A stretch of 64,000 nucleotides of DNA from Lepraria neglecta. Lineage: Eukaryota > Ascomycota > Lecanoromycetes > Lecanorales > Stereocaulaceae. The translations under genes and the position numbers were made by a program. The notes below the pieces were generated by a model that saw only the letters and a list, made by a program, of their open reading frames with translations, had not been told where the DNA came from and searched no databases. The DNA is taken from NCBI GenBank assembly GCA_033220425.1, contig CM065647.1:1674001-1738000 (forward strand), in the 5' to 3' direction. Below, in pieces: positions 32,041-42,480 of this stretch (positions are counted from its first letter, which is position 1; every line of letters starts with the position of its first letter).

Positions 32041-33576
32041 GCAAAGACGCTGGCCATCCTGTGACAATCGTCGCCGATATCTTCGAGATAGAATATCCCT
32101 TCCTTCCGAAAGCTTAGGCATATATCGATATGCGGTACCAGAGCTTGTCGGAACCGATAGTTCGCTGTTCGGAAAGTCTGTGGTATCGATAACGCTATTG
32201 CTGAGGTCGTCTGCGTCCAGACCGTCTCTTCGTCCGACGGACCTAGCCGATCTCGGACCCATGTATGCACAAGTGGATGCATGGATATCAGGTTCTCCTT
32301 ATCCCGATAAATCAGGGAGAAGGACAGCAGGACCGATACCGCGATCCGGAAAGTATTGGTATCCCACTCCTGACGGGATCGACGGAGGACTATCTTTGGC
32401 AGGTGGGAGAGCATCCAGTCCGATTGCCTGTCGTTTCGTAGAGTATAACATGCCTGGGAGAAGATCTCTTCCGAGATGCCTTCGTGATGGAGGAAACTAA
32501 ATATTTGTAACAGTTCAAGAGCGTCCTGTCCGGCCTCGCTCGACCTCTCCTCGATCATCTGCCGGGAAACTTCCCACGTCGTGTATACCGTGTATCGATA
32601 GTCGTCTCCGCCTTGGATCGCCTTCTGACTTAGGAGCTCTTTTCGACGCTGAGCGTAGAGCGTGCAATATTCCCCCATCCGACAGCCTTGCCAAATCACC
32701 GCTCCGGCTTGGGTGATTGCGAGCGCCAAGCATCCCAGGGTCAGAACCACCGGTCTCGCGGTCTCCCGCATGGACTGGCTCGAAAGATCACGGATTCCCG
32801 CCGTCTTCAGCATGAGCGTCACCGCTTCATCCACGCCCATTGCACCCAGTTCGTATGACCCGACGGTGGAATGAAACGTGCACTCCGGATTCCGGCTCAT
32901 TATCAGGATCACCCCTCGATTACCCACAGGAAAGTACGGAGAAAGATCCAGGTGAGGATCATCCGCGTTGTCCAAGACCAGGGCCCATGATTCCGAGACG
33001 TTCGACAGCCATCGCTGGACAACAGCCATCCGAGCCTCCAATCCGCAGATATTCGCTATCTGCAGATACCCTCGCTCCAAGCTCTCCGCACTGCTGGCAT
33101 CCACCCAGAACACTCCCCAGAACCTAATGCCTTGTTATAGTATGAACCCAAGCAAGAGAGTGAACACCTACTCGTCACGGTGATCTCCGACAAACTTGAG
33201 GCAGACCTGTGTCTTACCCGACCCGCCCAGCCCGTGAATCACATATCTCTTCTGCTGTCCTCGTATATTTGGCGTACTAGATGGAAGGCAGCGCGCTTGT
33301 AACTGTTCGCAGATCTCTTCTCGTCCTGTGAAAGTGGGACTGGCATTTCGGGGTACTTCGAAGTATTTGTTGCGGAACGGGGAAGGAGGGGAGGGAAGGG
33401 GATCTGTCGTCTCATTTCAGCCAGCTGCGTGTAGTGGTAGCATACCAGATAGCGAGCACGGTCCACTCACTGCCGTAGTAGTGTCTGTCCCCGATCTGTA
33501 CCTGACCCTGTCCATCCACCCGGAAGTCCTCCACTCGATGACCCAGGGATGGAACAGTGGATGCCGGAGTAGTCAT
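30012..33576 (-). CDS. NLR-type STAND protein: NB-ARC plus tetratricopeptide repeat array
   Basis: Three exons (33576..33471, 33403..33172, 33123..30012; introns 33404..33470 and 33124..33171) splice in frame to 1,149 residues, apparently intact. Residues 12-36 hold a short motif (GHRVEDFRVDGQGQVQIGD) in place of an effector domain. Then comes KYFEVPRNASPTFTGREE and the NB-ARC nucleotide-binding domain: P-loop GLGGSGKTQ at about 93-101, a RNBS-like FWGVFWVDASS, and the Walker B-like WALVLDNADD. After a winged-helix region, about 16 kinesin-light-chain-type TPR units of 42 residues run to the C-terminus. Such proteins are fungal regulated-cell-death or non-self receptors; the ligand and partner are unknown. 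It lies 2.4 kb from a decayed NACHT-ankyrin gene, with bL17m between. Confidence 0.9.
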
Positions 33577-34527
33577 GGGAATGCTCGCTCATGCTTGGGA
33601 GATTGCAGCCTCATCAGTCGAAAAAGAGCAGCGGCTGAAGCTGCGAAGCTGCGACGCTGCTCAGTATACAGAGGTTCTTGCGCATAATATTGTAGTTGCA
33701 AACAAGTTGTAGATGGTTCGTGATAGCTCAATGGACTAGTAGCATTGTTAGAAGTAGTATCATTGTTCACAAAAACGATTGATAGATCATGCCCTGCAAG
33801 GAGAACAGGATTATGGACCACCGCTATTTCATGCGTTGGTGAATGACTCAGCCTTATCCTCACTTGAGCCAATAGTCAGAGACAGCTGGTAACAATGAAT
33901 GCATGCGCACGCCGGGACGTCAAAAATAGCCAGCACGTGACCGCGTATAGATGTTTCTAGAAGAGCGCCACAATATGAGTCAGCTAGGTGTATTATCGAA
34001 TAAAACACAGATAGCTAGTTATCTAATACGCCACTACGTAAGCGCGCTAAACCCAAATGTCAAGATACGCTACAGACCCATTTGCACGGATAAATTCGGA
34101 GTGTATGCTTTCAAGGGCTATGTGTCTACAAAGCTAGAGCTATCTTCTTTCATCATAGAACTATCAATTTAATGCTCCGAAACTTGAAATTCTAAAGATA
34201 ATCATAGTGCAGGAGGGGTACAAAGCTAATGCAGTTCTGCATGTTCTAAAAGGACTGAGCGACAGCGTGATTAAGACCGCTGTATTTTTTTAGCTGCATA
34301 CTGTTTACTTAGAGTGAAATATCTAAAGAATAATATTATTTTAATTAAAAATTGGTAGAATTGCGGGGGAGAGAGTTAAGATGCCTACATAATGGATTCA
34401 TTCCGGCACAGGGGGTTTTCCGCTACCCAGGGGGGGACGTTAGTAGCCATTTCTAAACTTTTGTACAGAGAAAAAAAAGATTCGAGTTTAAAGCCCATCA
34501 CTTTTGAGCAAACCTGCGAATCCGATG
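33577..34527. other. Upstream region of the NLR-TPR gene
   Basis: No gene I can support. A 73-codon plus-strand frame at 33951-34172 has no motif. The stretch 34180-34400 is AT-rich. No effector gene (HeLo, patatin, lipase or similar) that would pair with the receptor is visible here. Confidence 0.4.
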
Positions 34528-37434
34528 TCATGAATGGTTCAGCGCAGCCAGTAAACCCCCACTGCCCAAAACCACACAGATGAAAACCAAAAACACAATA
34601 GCTCTGTGCACCCATCCAACATTGTCTTCTCTCCCAACCGTACTCCCGACCCCAATAATCGCAAACACTAAGCTGGACGCCACTCCAATAATGACACCTG
34701 CATCCACAGTTACTTCGGCTTTCGTACGTCCTGTCGTCTCCAGAATGGCAGCGACAATAAGCAGGAGGAAGGAAGCACCGAAGGAGGCTATGCAAGAACG
34801 AAACAGAAGCGTTTCTCGAGCGCGGACGGCAGGTGACTGTGGTAGGGTAGGGAATGTGGAGTAGCGGCGTTGGACACTGGGGCTTCTATGAAGGACTGGC
34901 GAATCGTCATCTGATTCGGATTCCTCGACGCTGGGAGAATGGAAGCCGTTGACGAGGGGCTGGCGCTCGTTTGGAATCGTTGAGGGCTGGCGCTTTAGCC
35001 AAGAGGAAACTTTTTCTTCGGAAGCCTTGATTCCCGATGCCAAAGATGTGAAGAATTTGGAGACTGTTGCTGTCCCAGGGAAGTTGAATGATGCGTTTGG
35101 ATCAACGTAGATAGTGTAAGCTTCGTTTTCGGACCCCTCGCTGCCGTCGTCGAATTCGTTCCAGTAGCGCTCTTGTCGACGTTGAGAAGGCTGCGAGAGA
35201 CGTTTTTGGAGCATATTTTTCCGGGTCGAACGTCTTCGCTTCTTCTTGAAGACATCTGGAGATGGAGCTACGAGAGCGTCTGGCGCTGATGTTGCCGAGG
35301 ACTCTCCACGTAGAACTGAGAAACCGCTGCTCGAGTGCCCATTGCGTGTCGACGGAGCCGAAACAGAGCTGTGCTGAGTACTTGATTCCTCAGGAGTCGC
35401 TCGACCTTGGGAGGGCCGTCGCTCGGGTGGTTTGGGAGCTGAGGGTATTTTTCTGATGTCCTGCTTCAGAGCTGGGAGCTAGAGACAATTAGCAAAGAGA
35501 GAGGTATATTCACTATGACACTTACCCAGAACGGACGTGGCATGCCCTTCGGCTCGCACAATGTTGCAACAGCATGTGTTTCGAGGGAGAAGCCACGCAC
35601 TCTTTCAGTCTGACCCTCTCGTTAGCAGGGTCTCGTGACTTGTCGTTCAAGGATGACCTACTAGGTGCGAGGAGTCCAACGCCGCGACGAGATCGGTATC
35701 AGCATCGCCTTCTAGTCTAACCTCAAGGATTGCATGGGGGAAAAAATCCGAGTCATTTTTGCCCCCCTCACAAATTGTACTCAAGCCATTGCCATTAGCA
35801 AGTGACTCCGACGAACAAGTTCTCATGGAAACGTCCTTGTCGAGTGTGGCCCAAATACCTCCAGTGCTATTGTTCCGCAGACCAGTGAATCGAGTGCGTC
35901 TTGACTGTAGCTGTACCAATGGTTGCACCTCTCGATGTTCGGAAAGCCATTCGCTTACGCGCTCGGAATTGTTTGTGCTATCTTTGGCAGACTGATTGCC
36001 ATTGGACGTTTCAAAGAATTGGCGTACTGCCTTGCACTTTAGTTTAACTTTCCTCGGTGAATATCCCTCATTCGAGTTTGGAGATTGTCCAGACTGTTCA
36101 GAGTTTGTATCCACCACCATGACCGCTTCGCCACTCTGTGCGTATCGAATACTCGCTGCAGCCTTCTCAGCTGCTGTGCCCGCAGAATCCTCAGAGGCAC
36201 TGATGGTCTGGCTGCTCCGCCGCTTGGCAAAACGTTGGAGATCATCGCATACAATAACACCAACCTCATCGTCTGTTCGAGGGGTAGGTTTCCTAGAAGA
36301 GTTGCTAAAGGATATTCGGGGCGAAGATCTTGAGCTTGAGGGAGAGTCCGGCGAAGACATTGAGTCGTTCGATTTGTGCAGTCTAGTAAATTGCAACAAT
36401 AGTACGTGGACTTGGACAATGTTGTCGGGGTGGACCCAGTATATAGCCTTGGTAGCCCCGCGACCAAGTGGTATTATGGCGAGCGCAGTGTCAATGTCAA
36501 TGTTGGACCCCTCATCCCAGGTAGAACGCAATTCTGATATACTGTTCGAGTCTGCAGCAAAACGCTTGTTTGCTTGGTGTGCAGAGCTATTCAAGGCCTT
36601 CTTTTGAACTGACGCCTCCGATTGGGAACTTGCTCCTTCAGAATGTCGTGGCCCAGGTTGCCAATTGGCGCCGTCACTGAAGGGCGCTCTTACAGCTGCC
36701 AAGACCTCGGTCCATTGGGCCAACAGGGGTTCAAAATCTCTTTTCGAAAAGCTTGAGGGACGTTCCAAGACCTCGTTGCGAAAACGAATGCCAAGTTCTG
36801 AAGAGCTGGTCCATTTCCTGTACTTCTTCAGCAGCTTCTGGAAGGCTGTTCGTTGTGCCCCTACAAATCGAGACAAGGATTGTATATCTTCGCCTGCCCT
36901 AGTCTTCCTGTTAGCATTGTTAGGTCCCTTCTTGTTATTCTTAGCATTTACTTCAATGTAGCTTCCTCCGCTCTCGAGAACTTCTCCAATCGCCGCACAG
37001 GTAATTTTGCATGGCCCTTAGAAAAGCTGCGGAGTTCCAATTGTGCAATCTGCTTATCGAGGTGGGCTTCAATGAGGCATTATCAGTCACTATCACCTTG
37101 TAGACCCTAGACGTACGTACCCAATCTTCTCGCTATCTCTCCAGCCTTGCTCTGAACGAAGAGGTCAATCCTCTGATGTTGATCTCGCAACTCCCTGAAC
37201 AGTTCGTCCTCGAATGCCTGAAAAGCCTCTGCCTCTCCGTAGCTGCCGGGTATAGCTCGTGCCTGACCTTGACCTTGGGTGGTGCGGACCTTGATAAGGT
37301 GCTTGATGTCATTGTAATCGACATTGTCTAGTGTCGCGTGACCAGTCAGTGATTGCAGTTGAAGTCATTGAATTGGACTCACAGCTCTCCCAGAGTGGGA
37401 TAGACCGCTGTTGCAGTGTTTCCCCGTACTTCAT
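34528..37434 (-). CDS. VTC5: SPX and DUF202-like membrane protein, Vtc5-like VTC complex subunit
   Basis: Six exons with five short canonical introns (37328..37382, 37067..37120, 36908..36951, 35610..35661, 35479..35525). The spliced frame closes at 884 residues. The N-terminal SPX domain starts MKYGETLQQRSIPLWESYNV and includes DIKHLIKVRTTQGQGQ and the basic helix FQKLLKKYRKW, the inositol-pyrophosphate-sensing surface in this family. A long Ser-rich middle follows. The C-terminus has three transmembrane helices (FRSCIASFGASFLLLIVAAI; VIIGVASSLVFAIIGVGST; AIVFLVFICVVLGSGGLLA). There is no recognisable polyphosphate-polymerase tunnel domain, which matches Vtc5, the accessory subunit of the vacuolar polyphosphate polymerase, rather than Vtc2-4. 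Confidence 0.83.
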
Positions 37435-38029
37435 CTCCCGTCCTAACCCTCGAGGCTTCCAAGAATATGGGTAATAATTGAGAGGAAACTCATAGGAAGT
37501 GAGGCAATGCGGAGAAAAAACATGCTAATGTATAGTGGCCACCCGCGGATATACTGCGATGCTCGGTAATAGAAATGGTCACCTACACCCCAGTCCTTGC
37601 AGACATCTCAACGGCACTTCCCGAGAGCGGGGCTGGAGCCAATGGATGTTAGCTACGCACAAAAGGGAGGATGTCAACACAAGTTGACTGGACGGCCGGA
37701 GTGAAGTAGCAAGTCATTACTGTACGTGATGCAATATTCAACCTGAAGAAGCTGATCTGAGTTCCTTGATCCTTGAGACTTTGGCCGTTTCGAGAGCGGG
37801 ACAAACCTACCCCAAACTCTAAACGTTAGCGTCGATCTCTCCGCTAGTGTTCTCGGCTAAACTTTTCGACAATGCATGACATCGCAATCTGCAATTTTGG
37901 CATCGGCACCGCAGGAGCTTGTTGAGATGTCATGCCACTTCTTGCATAGATAACAAGTCACACTGAGGTCGCCACTTAGGATTTGCATACTTGCTCTGGT
38001 TACTGAATGGCCTGCATTCCTTCGTTATC
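37435..38029. promoter_or_regulatory. Divergent promoter of the Vtc5-like and Mpp10 genes
   Basis: About 600 bp between two start codons facing away from each other. No coding sequence seen. I cannot assign specific factor sites, and no Pho4-type CACGTG box is apparent. Confidence 0.5.
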
Positions 38030-40282
38030 ATGGCATTAGATGTTCTGGACCCTCGATCGAGTCCTCTATCTGCAAATCACCAAGCAGCTGCGGACTTACA
38101 TCCCGCATCGGACCAAGCATTGCTCACCACCCTTGAAAGCTCCTCCCACACCTTCCTGCAGCCACCTCTTAGCCTCCATGCTGCGTCTCTAGTCCTTGCG
38201 AAGCGCTACCTGGACCCTCTAGCAACGTCTACAAGCGATGTGCAAATACAGAGACAGCAAAATTCAAGGCGAAAACGAAAGAGAGGAGAGGTTGATGACT
38301 ATGGGTCCCAGAAGCCGTTGCGCCTGAAAGAAGTTCACTTGGAGGGGTTTAGGATAGATCAAATTTGGGAGCAAGCAAGAAGGGTGTTGGATGCGAGTAG
38401 GCTGGAAGCCGAAAGATCTCTACCAGCGATATTGCAAAACCAAAATCAGAAGACTTTGTCAGGCAAGGCCGCTAAGACTCGAGGAGAACATGGGAAGGCT
38501 GTCAGATTCAAAGACTTGGACGAAGATGGCATCAGCGCCGACGATTCGGATACGCAGGAAATTGGCATCGAGGAAGACGAGTCCATGGCAGAAGCAGATG
38601 GCTTTTTAGATGGATTGGAGGGCTCAGAAATAGATGGTATAGAGGAGCCATATGACGAGGACGATGAAATGCTGGATGAGGAAGACCTCGCTAACGGAAT
38701 TGACAAGGAAAACCTAGAGGCTTCCGATCTCGATGAAGAACCGAAAGAGACGTTTGTTCCAGACAAACTTGGCTTGAACGATGGTTTCTTCTCCATAGAT
38801 GATTTCAATCGGCAGTCAGGATTTCTAGAGCAACAGGACGCACGTGGAGAGAATGACGGTGCAGCATCTGATGAAGAGGACGTGGATTGGGACGCTGACC
38901 CACTAGCAACAACCTTGTCACGCAAAGTTGGTCAAAGTTCGGATGAGCATGCAGCAGACGAATCTGAAGATGAAGAGGACGGTCCCACATTTGGCAATGC
39001 AGACCTCAACGCCCCAGACATCTCGGACTCGGACGATGGTTCTGACAATGGGGTCGAAATGGAAGACATCGGATCTGTGAACAATACAAATGACATCAAG
39101 TATGCCGACTTCTTCGAGCCTCCACCCCGCAAGGCCTCCAAATCTCGCCGCCGTGCCCTTCCCAAAACCCAGCCTCCGCCTTCCACCACTGCACCTCAAC
39201 AAGAAACAGAGGATGACCTCCAACGGACCATCTCTGCCGTACGCCGCGATATCTTTGAGGATGACCTCACACCTGACGAAGATGGAGCCGCATCCGACAC
39301 AAATGACGCTCGCTCCTCCCACCAAAAACGCCAAGCAGCCCTCACAGCTGAGATCCGCCGCCTCGAAGCCGCTTCTGTAGCGAAACGTGACTGGACCCTC
39401 TCCGGCGAAGCTCGCGCCGCTGACCGGCCCATTAACTCACTGCTAGAAGAAGACCTCGAGTTCGAGCGCGCCGGCAAACCAATCCCAGTCATCACGCAAG
39501 AAGTCAGCGAAGACATCGAAGCGCTGATCAAGCGGCGCATCCTTGCTCGGGAATTCGACGAAGTCATCCGCCGCCGTCCCGGCAATCTTGCTACCGGTGC
39601 AGACGTCCGTCGCGGTAGGTTCGAATTAGAAGATACGAAGCCCCAGCAAAGTCTCGCAGAAATGTACGAAGCCGATCACCTCAAGAATGCCGACCCAGAA
39701 AATTACACCTCCAAAGCGGACGAGAAACTAAAGCACGAACATGCCAAGATCGAAGCGATGTGGAAAGATGTCTCTGCTAAGCTCGACGCGCTGAGTAGCT
39801 GGCATTATAAGCCCAAGCCTCCAAGCGCAAGCATTAACATTGTGGCCGATGTGCCGACAATTAGTATGGAGGATGCGAGACCGGCTGCTAGTGGGGATAT
39901 GGGTGGAGAGAGCATGTTGGCGCCGCAGGAGGTGTATAAGGCTGGTGAGGGGAGGGATAAGAAGAGTGAGGTTGTGACCGGGGGTGGGTTGCCTGTGGGA
40001 CGGGAGGAGATGACCAGGGATGAGAAGGTTAGGAGGAGGAGGCGGGAAAAGGAGAGAATCAGGAAGGCTGGTGGGTTGGTTCCTTCGAAGGGTGGGCAGG
40101 AGACTAGAAAGGGTGGACAAGAGGTGGACAATAAAGCTAAGGAGAGGCAGGGCGTCATTGGGGATTTGAAGAAGGGTGGAGTCAGGGTTATTGGGAAAAA
40201 GGGGGAGATCAAGGATGTGGAGGGGAAGGCTGTGAAGGCGGAAAGTGGTACTGGGAAAGGCGGCGGTGGATATAAGTTATGA
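38030..40282 (+). CDS. MPP10: U3 snoRNP protein Mpp10
   Basis: A 750-residue intronless nucleolar protein, a core subunit of the Mpp10-Imp3-Imp4 module of the small-subunit processome (18S rRNA maturation). Visible features: acidic tracts (EEPYDEDDEMLDEEDLANG), the Mpp10 signature KYADFFEPPPRKASKSRRR, the conserved helix EDIEALIKRRILAREFDEVI, and LYKPKP-type segments near SWHYKPKPPSASINIVADV. The C-terminus is Lys/Gly-rich. I start at the ATG at 38030 (MALDVLDPRSS), since residues upstream lack family similarity. Divergent from the Vtc5-like gene. Confidence 0.92.
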   Translation: MALDVLDPRSSPLSANHQAAADLHPASDQALLTTLESSSHTFLQPPLSLHAASLVLAKRYLDPLATSTSDVQIQRQQNSRRKRKRGEVDDYGSQKPLRLKEVHLEGFRIDQIWEQARRVLDASRLEAERSLPAILQNQNQKTLSGKAAKTRGEHGKAVRFKDLDEDGISADDSDTQEIGIEEDESMAEADGFLDGLEGSEIDGIEEPYDEDDEMLDEEDLANGIDKENLEASDLDEEPKETFVPDKLGLNDGFFSIDDFNRQSGFLEQQDARGENDGAASDEEDVDWDADPLATTLSRKVGQSSDEHAADESEDEEDGPTFGNADLNAPDISDSDDGSDNGVEMEDIGSVNNTNDIKYADFFEPPPRKASKSRRRALPKTQPPPSTTAPQQETEDDLQRTISAVRRDIFEDDLTPDEDGAASDTNDARSSHQKRQAALTAEIRRLEAASVAKRDWTLSGEARAADRPINSLLEEDLEFERAGKPIPVITQEVSEDIEALIKRRILAREFDEVIRRRPGNLATGADVRRGRFELEDTKPQQSLAEMYEADHLKNADPENYTSKADEKLKHEHAKIEAMWKDVSAKLDALSSWHYKPKPPSASINIVADVPTISMEDARPAASGDMGGESMLAPQEVYKAGEGRDKKSEVVTGGGLPVGREEMTRDEKVRRRRREKERIRKAGGLVPSKGGQETRKGGQEVDNKAKERQGVIGDLKKGGVRVIGKKGEIKDVEGKAVKAESGTGKGGGGYKL

Positions 40283-40524
40283 GCATATGAGTTGTGGATT
40301 ATTACAGCTCTGTTAAGGCATGAATTGCTGCTCTATGCTCTGCTCTATGTCTCGCCTCTATTGTTCTGCTCTATCACTTTGCTCATTACTCATCTCTATT
40401 GCCATGCTCTGCCGGTCCGCTCTATTGCACTTCTTCTTGCTCTCTCGTCTACCTTCCCAACATCACTTAGTCGGTATCTTCCTCTGCCATGGCTTAGTCT
40501 TCGTCGCTACAGTGAAAAGTCTTT

Positions 40525-41488
40525 TCAGAACTGACCTTCCCTCCTAATCTCATACAACAGCACGCCTTGTTCCTTCTCCCACTGCACCATTCTGGAATTA
40601 GTAGCTGTCTCATGCCTGAAACGAGGATAGAAAAGGCGAAACTATGCTTCAGAAGGGGTGCTCACCGGGCCCTTAATCGCCTCCACCTCAAACACCTTTC
40701 CCAGAATCTTCGTCATATCCTCATCCGCGCGTCTCCTCTTGTTAAAGCAGAAATAACACACCGTTTCTTGACCAATCAGTTCCCGCATCGTTTCGAGCAG
40801 TAGTGGAAACGCGGGCTTGAAGTATACGCAGTCGGCTGCTAGAATGACATCTGGTTCTTCAGGTATTCCGGGGGGTAAATCCTGGCCCCAAGGCAGGACT
40901 GAAGGTAGGACGAGGGAAGTGTCGCGAATATTGCTTCTATTGAGGGCGATGTTCTTTTGTAGGAGGGGCAGCAGAGCGGGAAGCCCGTCTGTGATGTGGA
41001 TTGTGTTGCTAATGTTTGAGGTGGCGGAGAGGCCTAGCGCTACTGCGAGGCTGCGAGGGAGTAGTATCAGCGAGAACTCATTGTGGAAGAGGCTTTGGGC
41101 GAAGGATAGGTAGCATACCTGGTAAGACCACTCCCAGCGCCGAGTTCAACTCTGTAGCACAAGAGAGCACTCGTTAGCACATGATTCTCTCTCTTCTGGG
41201 CAAACAGCCATTGGACCATAGAAAATCCTTGGAGCGTACAAACATTGTCTTTCCTCGTAATTCATCCATCTTATTCAAGAGTAGATATTCGGCCAGCACC
41301 ATTCCTGCCGGCCACAGCTGCCCACCGCACTCTGAGACGTCCGTTTGGAGCTTGAGAGGTGGGTTGAGGAGGTTCTTGAAATTTAAAGTGACTATTTGTG
41401 ATTGCTGCTCTGTTCTTGAGGGAACAAGGTCTTCTGAGATGTAGAGGCGGGGGAGAAATTCGGACGGGTCAATGGCTGCTGGGTCCAT
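40525..41488 (-). CDS. EFM6: Protein-lysine N-methyltransferase of the EFM6/METTL21 family
   Basis: A seven-beta-strand SAM methyltransferase that, by family, methylates elongation factor 1A in the cytosol. Exon 1 (from ATG 41488, MDPAAIDPSEFLPRLYIS) carries SECGGQLWPAGMVLAEYLLL. Exon 2 starts with SAM motif I, VELGAGSGLT. Exon 3 (41050..40666) contains SLAVALGLSATS, LVLPSVLPWGQDL and the post-I motif DVILAADCVYF. Exon 4 (40581..40525) ends EKEQGVLLYEIRREGQF. Introns 41051..41118 and 40582..40665 close in frame. The first intron (donor at 41239, acceptor at 41152) leaves a one-base excess with canonical sites, so either an unusual junction is used or the gene carries a small frame break. Confidence 0.75.
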
Positions 41489-41979
41489 TGTTTGAGTTGT
41501 TGGAGGTTTGTGGCCGAAGGTTTGAAGGTTAAAGGCTGTAGATTGAAGGTTAGAGAGTTGGTGGTTCGCGCTCAATATATACACTTCGGTCTGGTAGACT
41601 CGACAGATTCCAAATATATTTAGAAATCGTTTGTCTTCATGTTCGGCCTCGAGTGTTCCAAATACTTTGATAAGTTATATGTTCTCGTGTCCAGCTTCGA
41701 GCGAGGCCAGCGCGTTGAGTCCATCATGATCCCCAAGGTATTCCAAATACTAGAAATCCTTCATCACAAGACAGTCAGTCGGCCTCGAACGAGGACCGCC
41801 GAGGTAATACCAAGGGCGGAATAATTCCGTGACGCGCCAAGCCTTCCTTCCTCTTCTTTATTGGAACGCTACCCATCTCGCCCTTGATCATAGGTGCCTT
41901 CTACGGATCAGCAAAGTAAAATATCAAGCCATGCAGTGAGGTGGTCAGCCTGTTGGTCTTTAAACAATGCTTGGCATAA
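41489..41979. promoter_or_regulatory. Divergent upstream region of the EFM6-like and GNAT genes
   Basis: About 490 bp; no supported gene. A 61-codon frame at 41639-41824 has no motif. The sequence CGAGTGTTCCAAATA / TATTCCAAATAC appears twice near 41650 and 41740 as a short imperfect direct repeat. Confidence 0.3.
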
Positions 41980-42480
41980 ATGCGCAGCATGGCTACGTTC
42001 ACACCATTATCTTTGCAAACAGGCAAGCACTTCCCAGCTTCAAAACAGGCCATACTCGCTCAGGTGCAACGCGCTGAGAGAAAGAACTTCCCCCGCCATG
42101 AGTCTTTCGATTTTGAGTCAGAACTGAGAAAACGCAATGTGGAACTTGTGGCTGTTCTGAATGAAGATGCGTCTGGCCCGATTCTCATTGCTTACTTGAT
42201 CTTTGTCCATGCTAAACCTGGCAACTTTGTTTGGTTGCACAAGATCTGTGTCTTGGAACAATTTAGACGTCAAAATACAGCATCGACGATGCTGAAAACC
42301 ATGGCTGAGAGATACAAAGGCCGTGGATGCTCCAAGATCCAACTATGGGTGGACGAGCAAAATCTGCCTGCCAGGGGCCTCTACAAGGGAGCAGGCTTCC
42401 AAGACGTGAATAAAGTCGAAGACTATTATACTCTGGGCCGGACAGGCATCCGGATGGCTTTGCTCCTCCTATCTCCATGA
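41980..42480 (+). CDS. GNAT family N-acetyltransferase
   Basis: A 166-residue intronless protein (a second in-frame ATG at 41989 gives 163). The acetyltransferase fold is visible from strand beta-4 (PILIAYLIFVHAKPGNFVWL) and the acetyl-CoA loop VLEQFRRQNTASTML. There the canonical Q/R-x-x-G-x-G/A is R-R-Q-N-T-A, so the central Gly is replaced. The C-terminal part is SKIQLWVDEQNLPARGLYKG and GFQDVNKVEDYYTLG. It resembles small fungal acetyltransferases of unknown substrate. Confidence 0.78.
   Translation: MRSMATFTPLSLQTGKHFPASKQAILAQVQRAERKNFPRHESFDFESELRKRNVELVAVLNEDASGPILIAYLIFVHAKPGNFVWLHKICVLEQFRRQNTASTMLKTMAERYKGRGCSKIQLWVDEQNLPARGLYKGAGFQDVNKVEDYYTLGRTGIRMALLLLSP

Noticed and set aside
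30016-32064. Series of plus-strand open frames rich in Ser/Arg (SGCSSPSVLFLASTTRS repeats) covering the TPR array
   Set aside because: They are the antisense shadow of the 126-bp repeat; a repeat length divisible by three keeps a stop-free antisense frame open by chance.
33705-33790. TAGCTCAATGG, resembling a tRNA A-box
   Set aside because: No B-box or cloverleaf follows within 60-80 bases.
36039-36607. Open frames on both strands overlapping exon 4 of the Vtc5-like gene
   Set aside because: Exon 4 closes in frame with five other exons and encodes the SPX-to-middle region; the others have no motifs.
40310-40450. Repeated TGCTCTAT-like words after Mpp10
   Set aside because: Loose pyrimidine-rich similarity without a consistent period; not called as a repeat.
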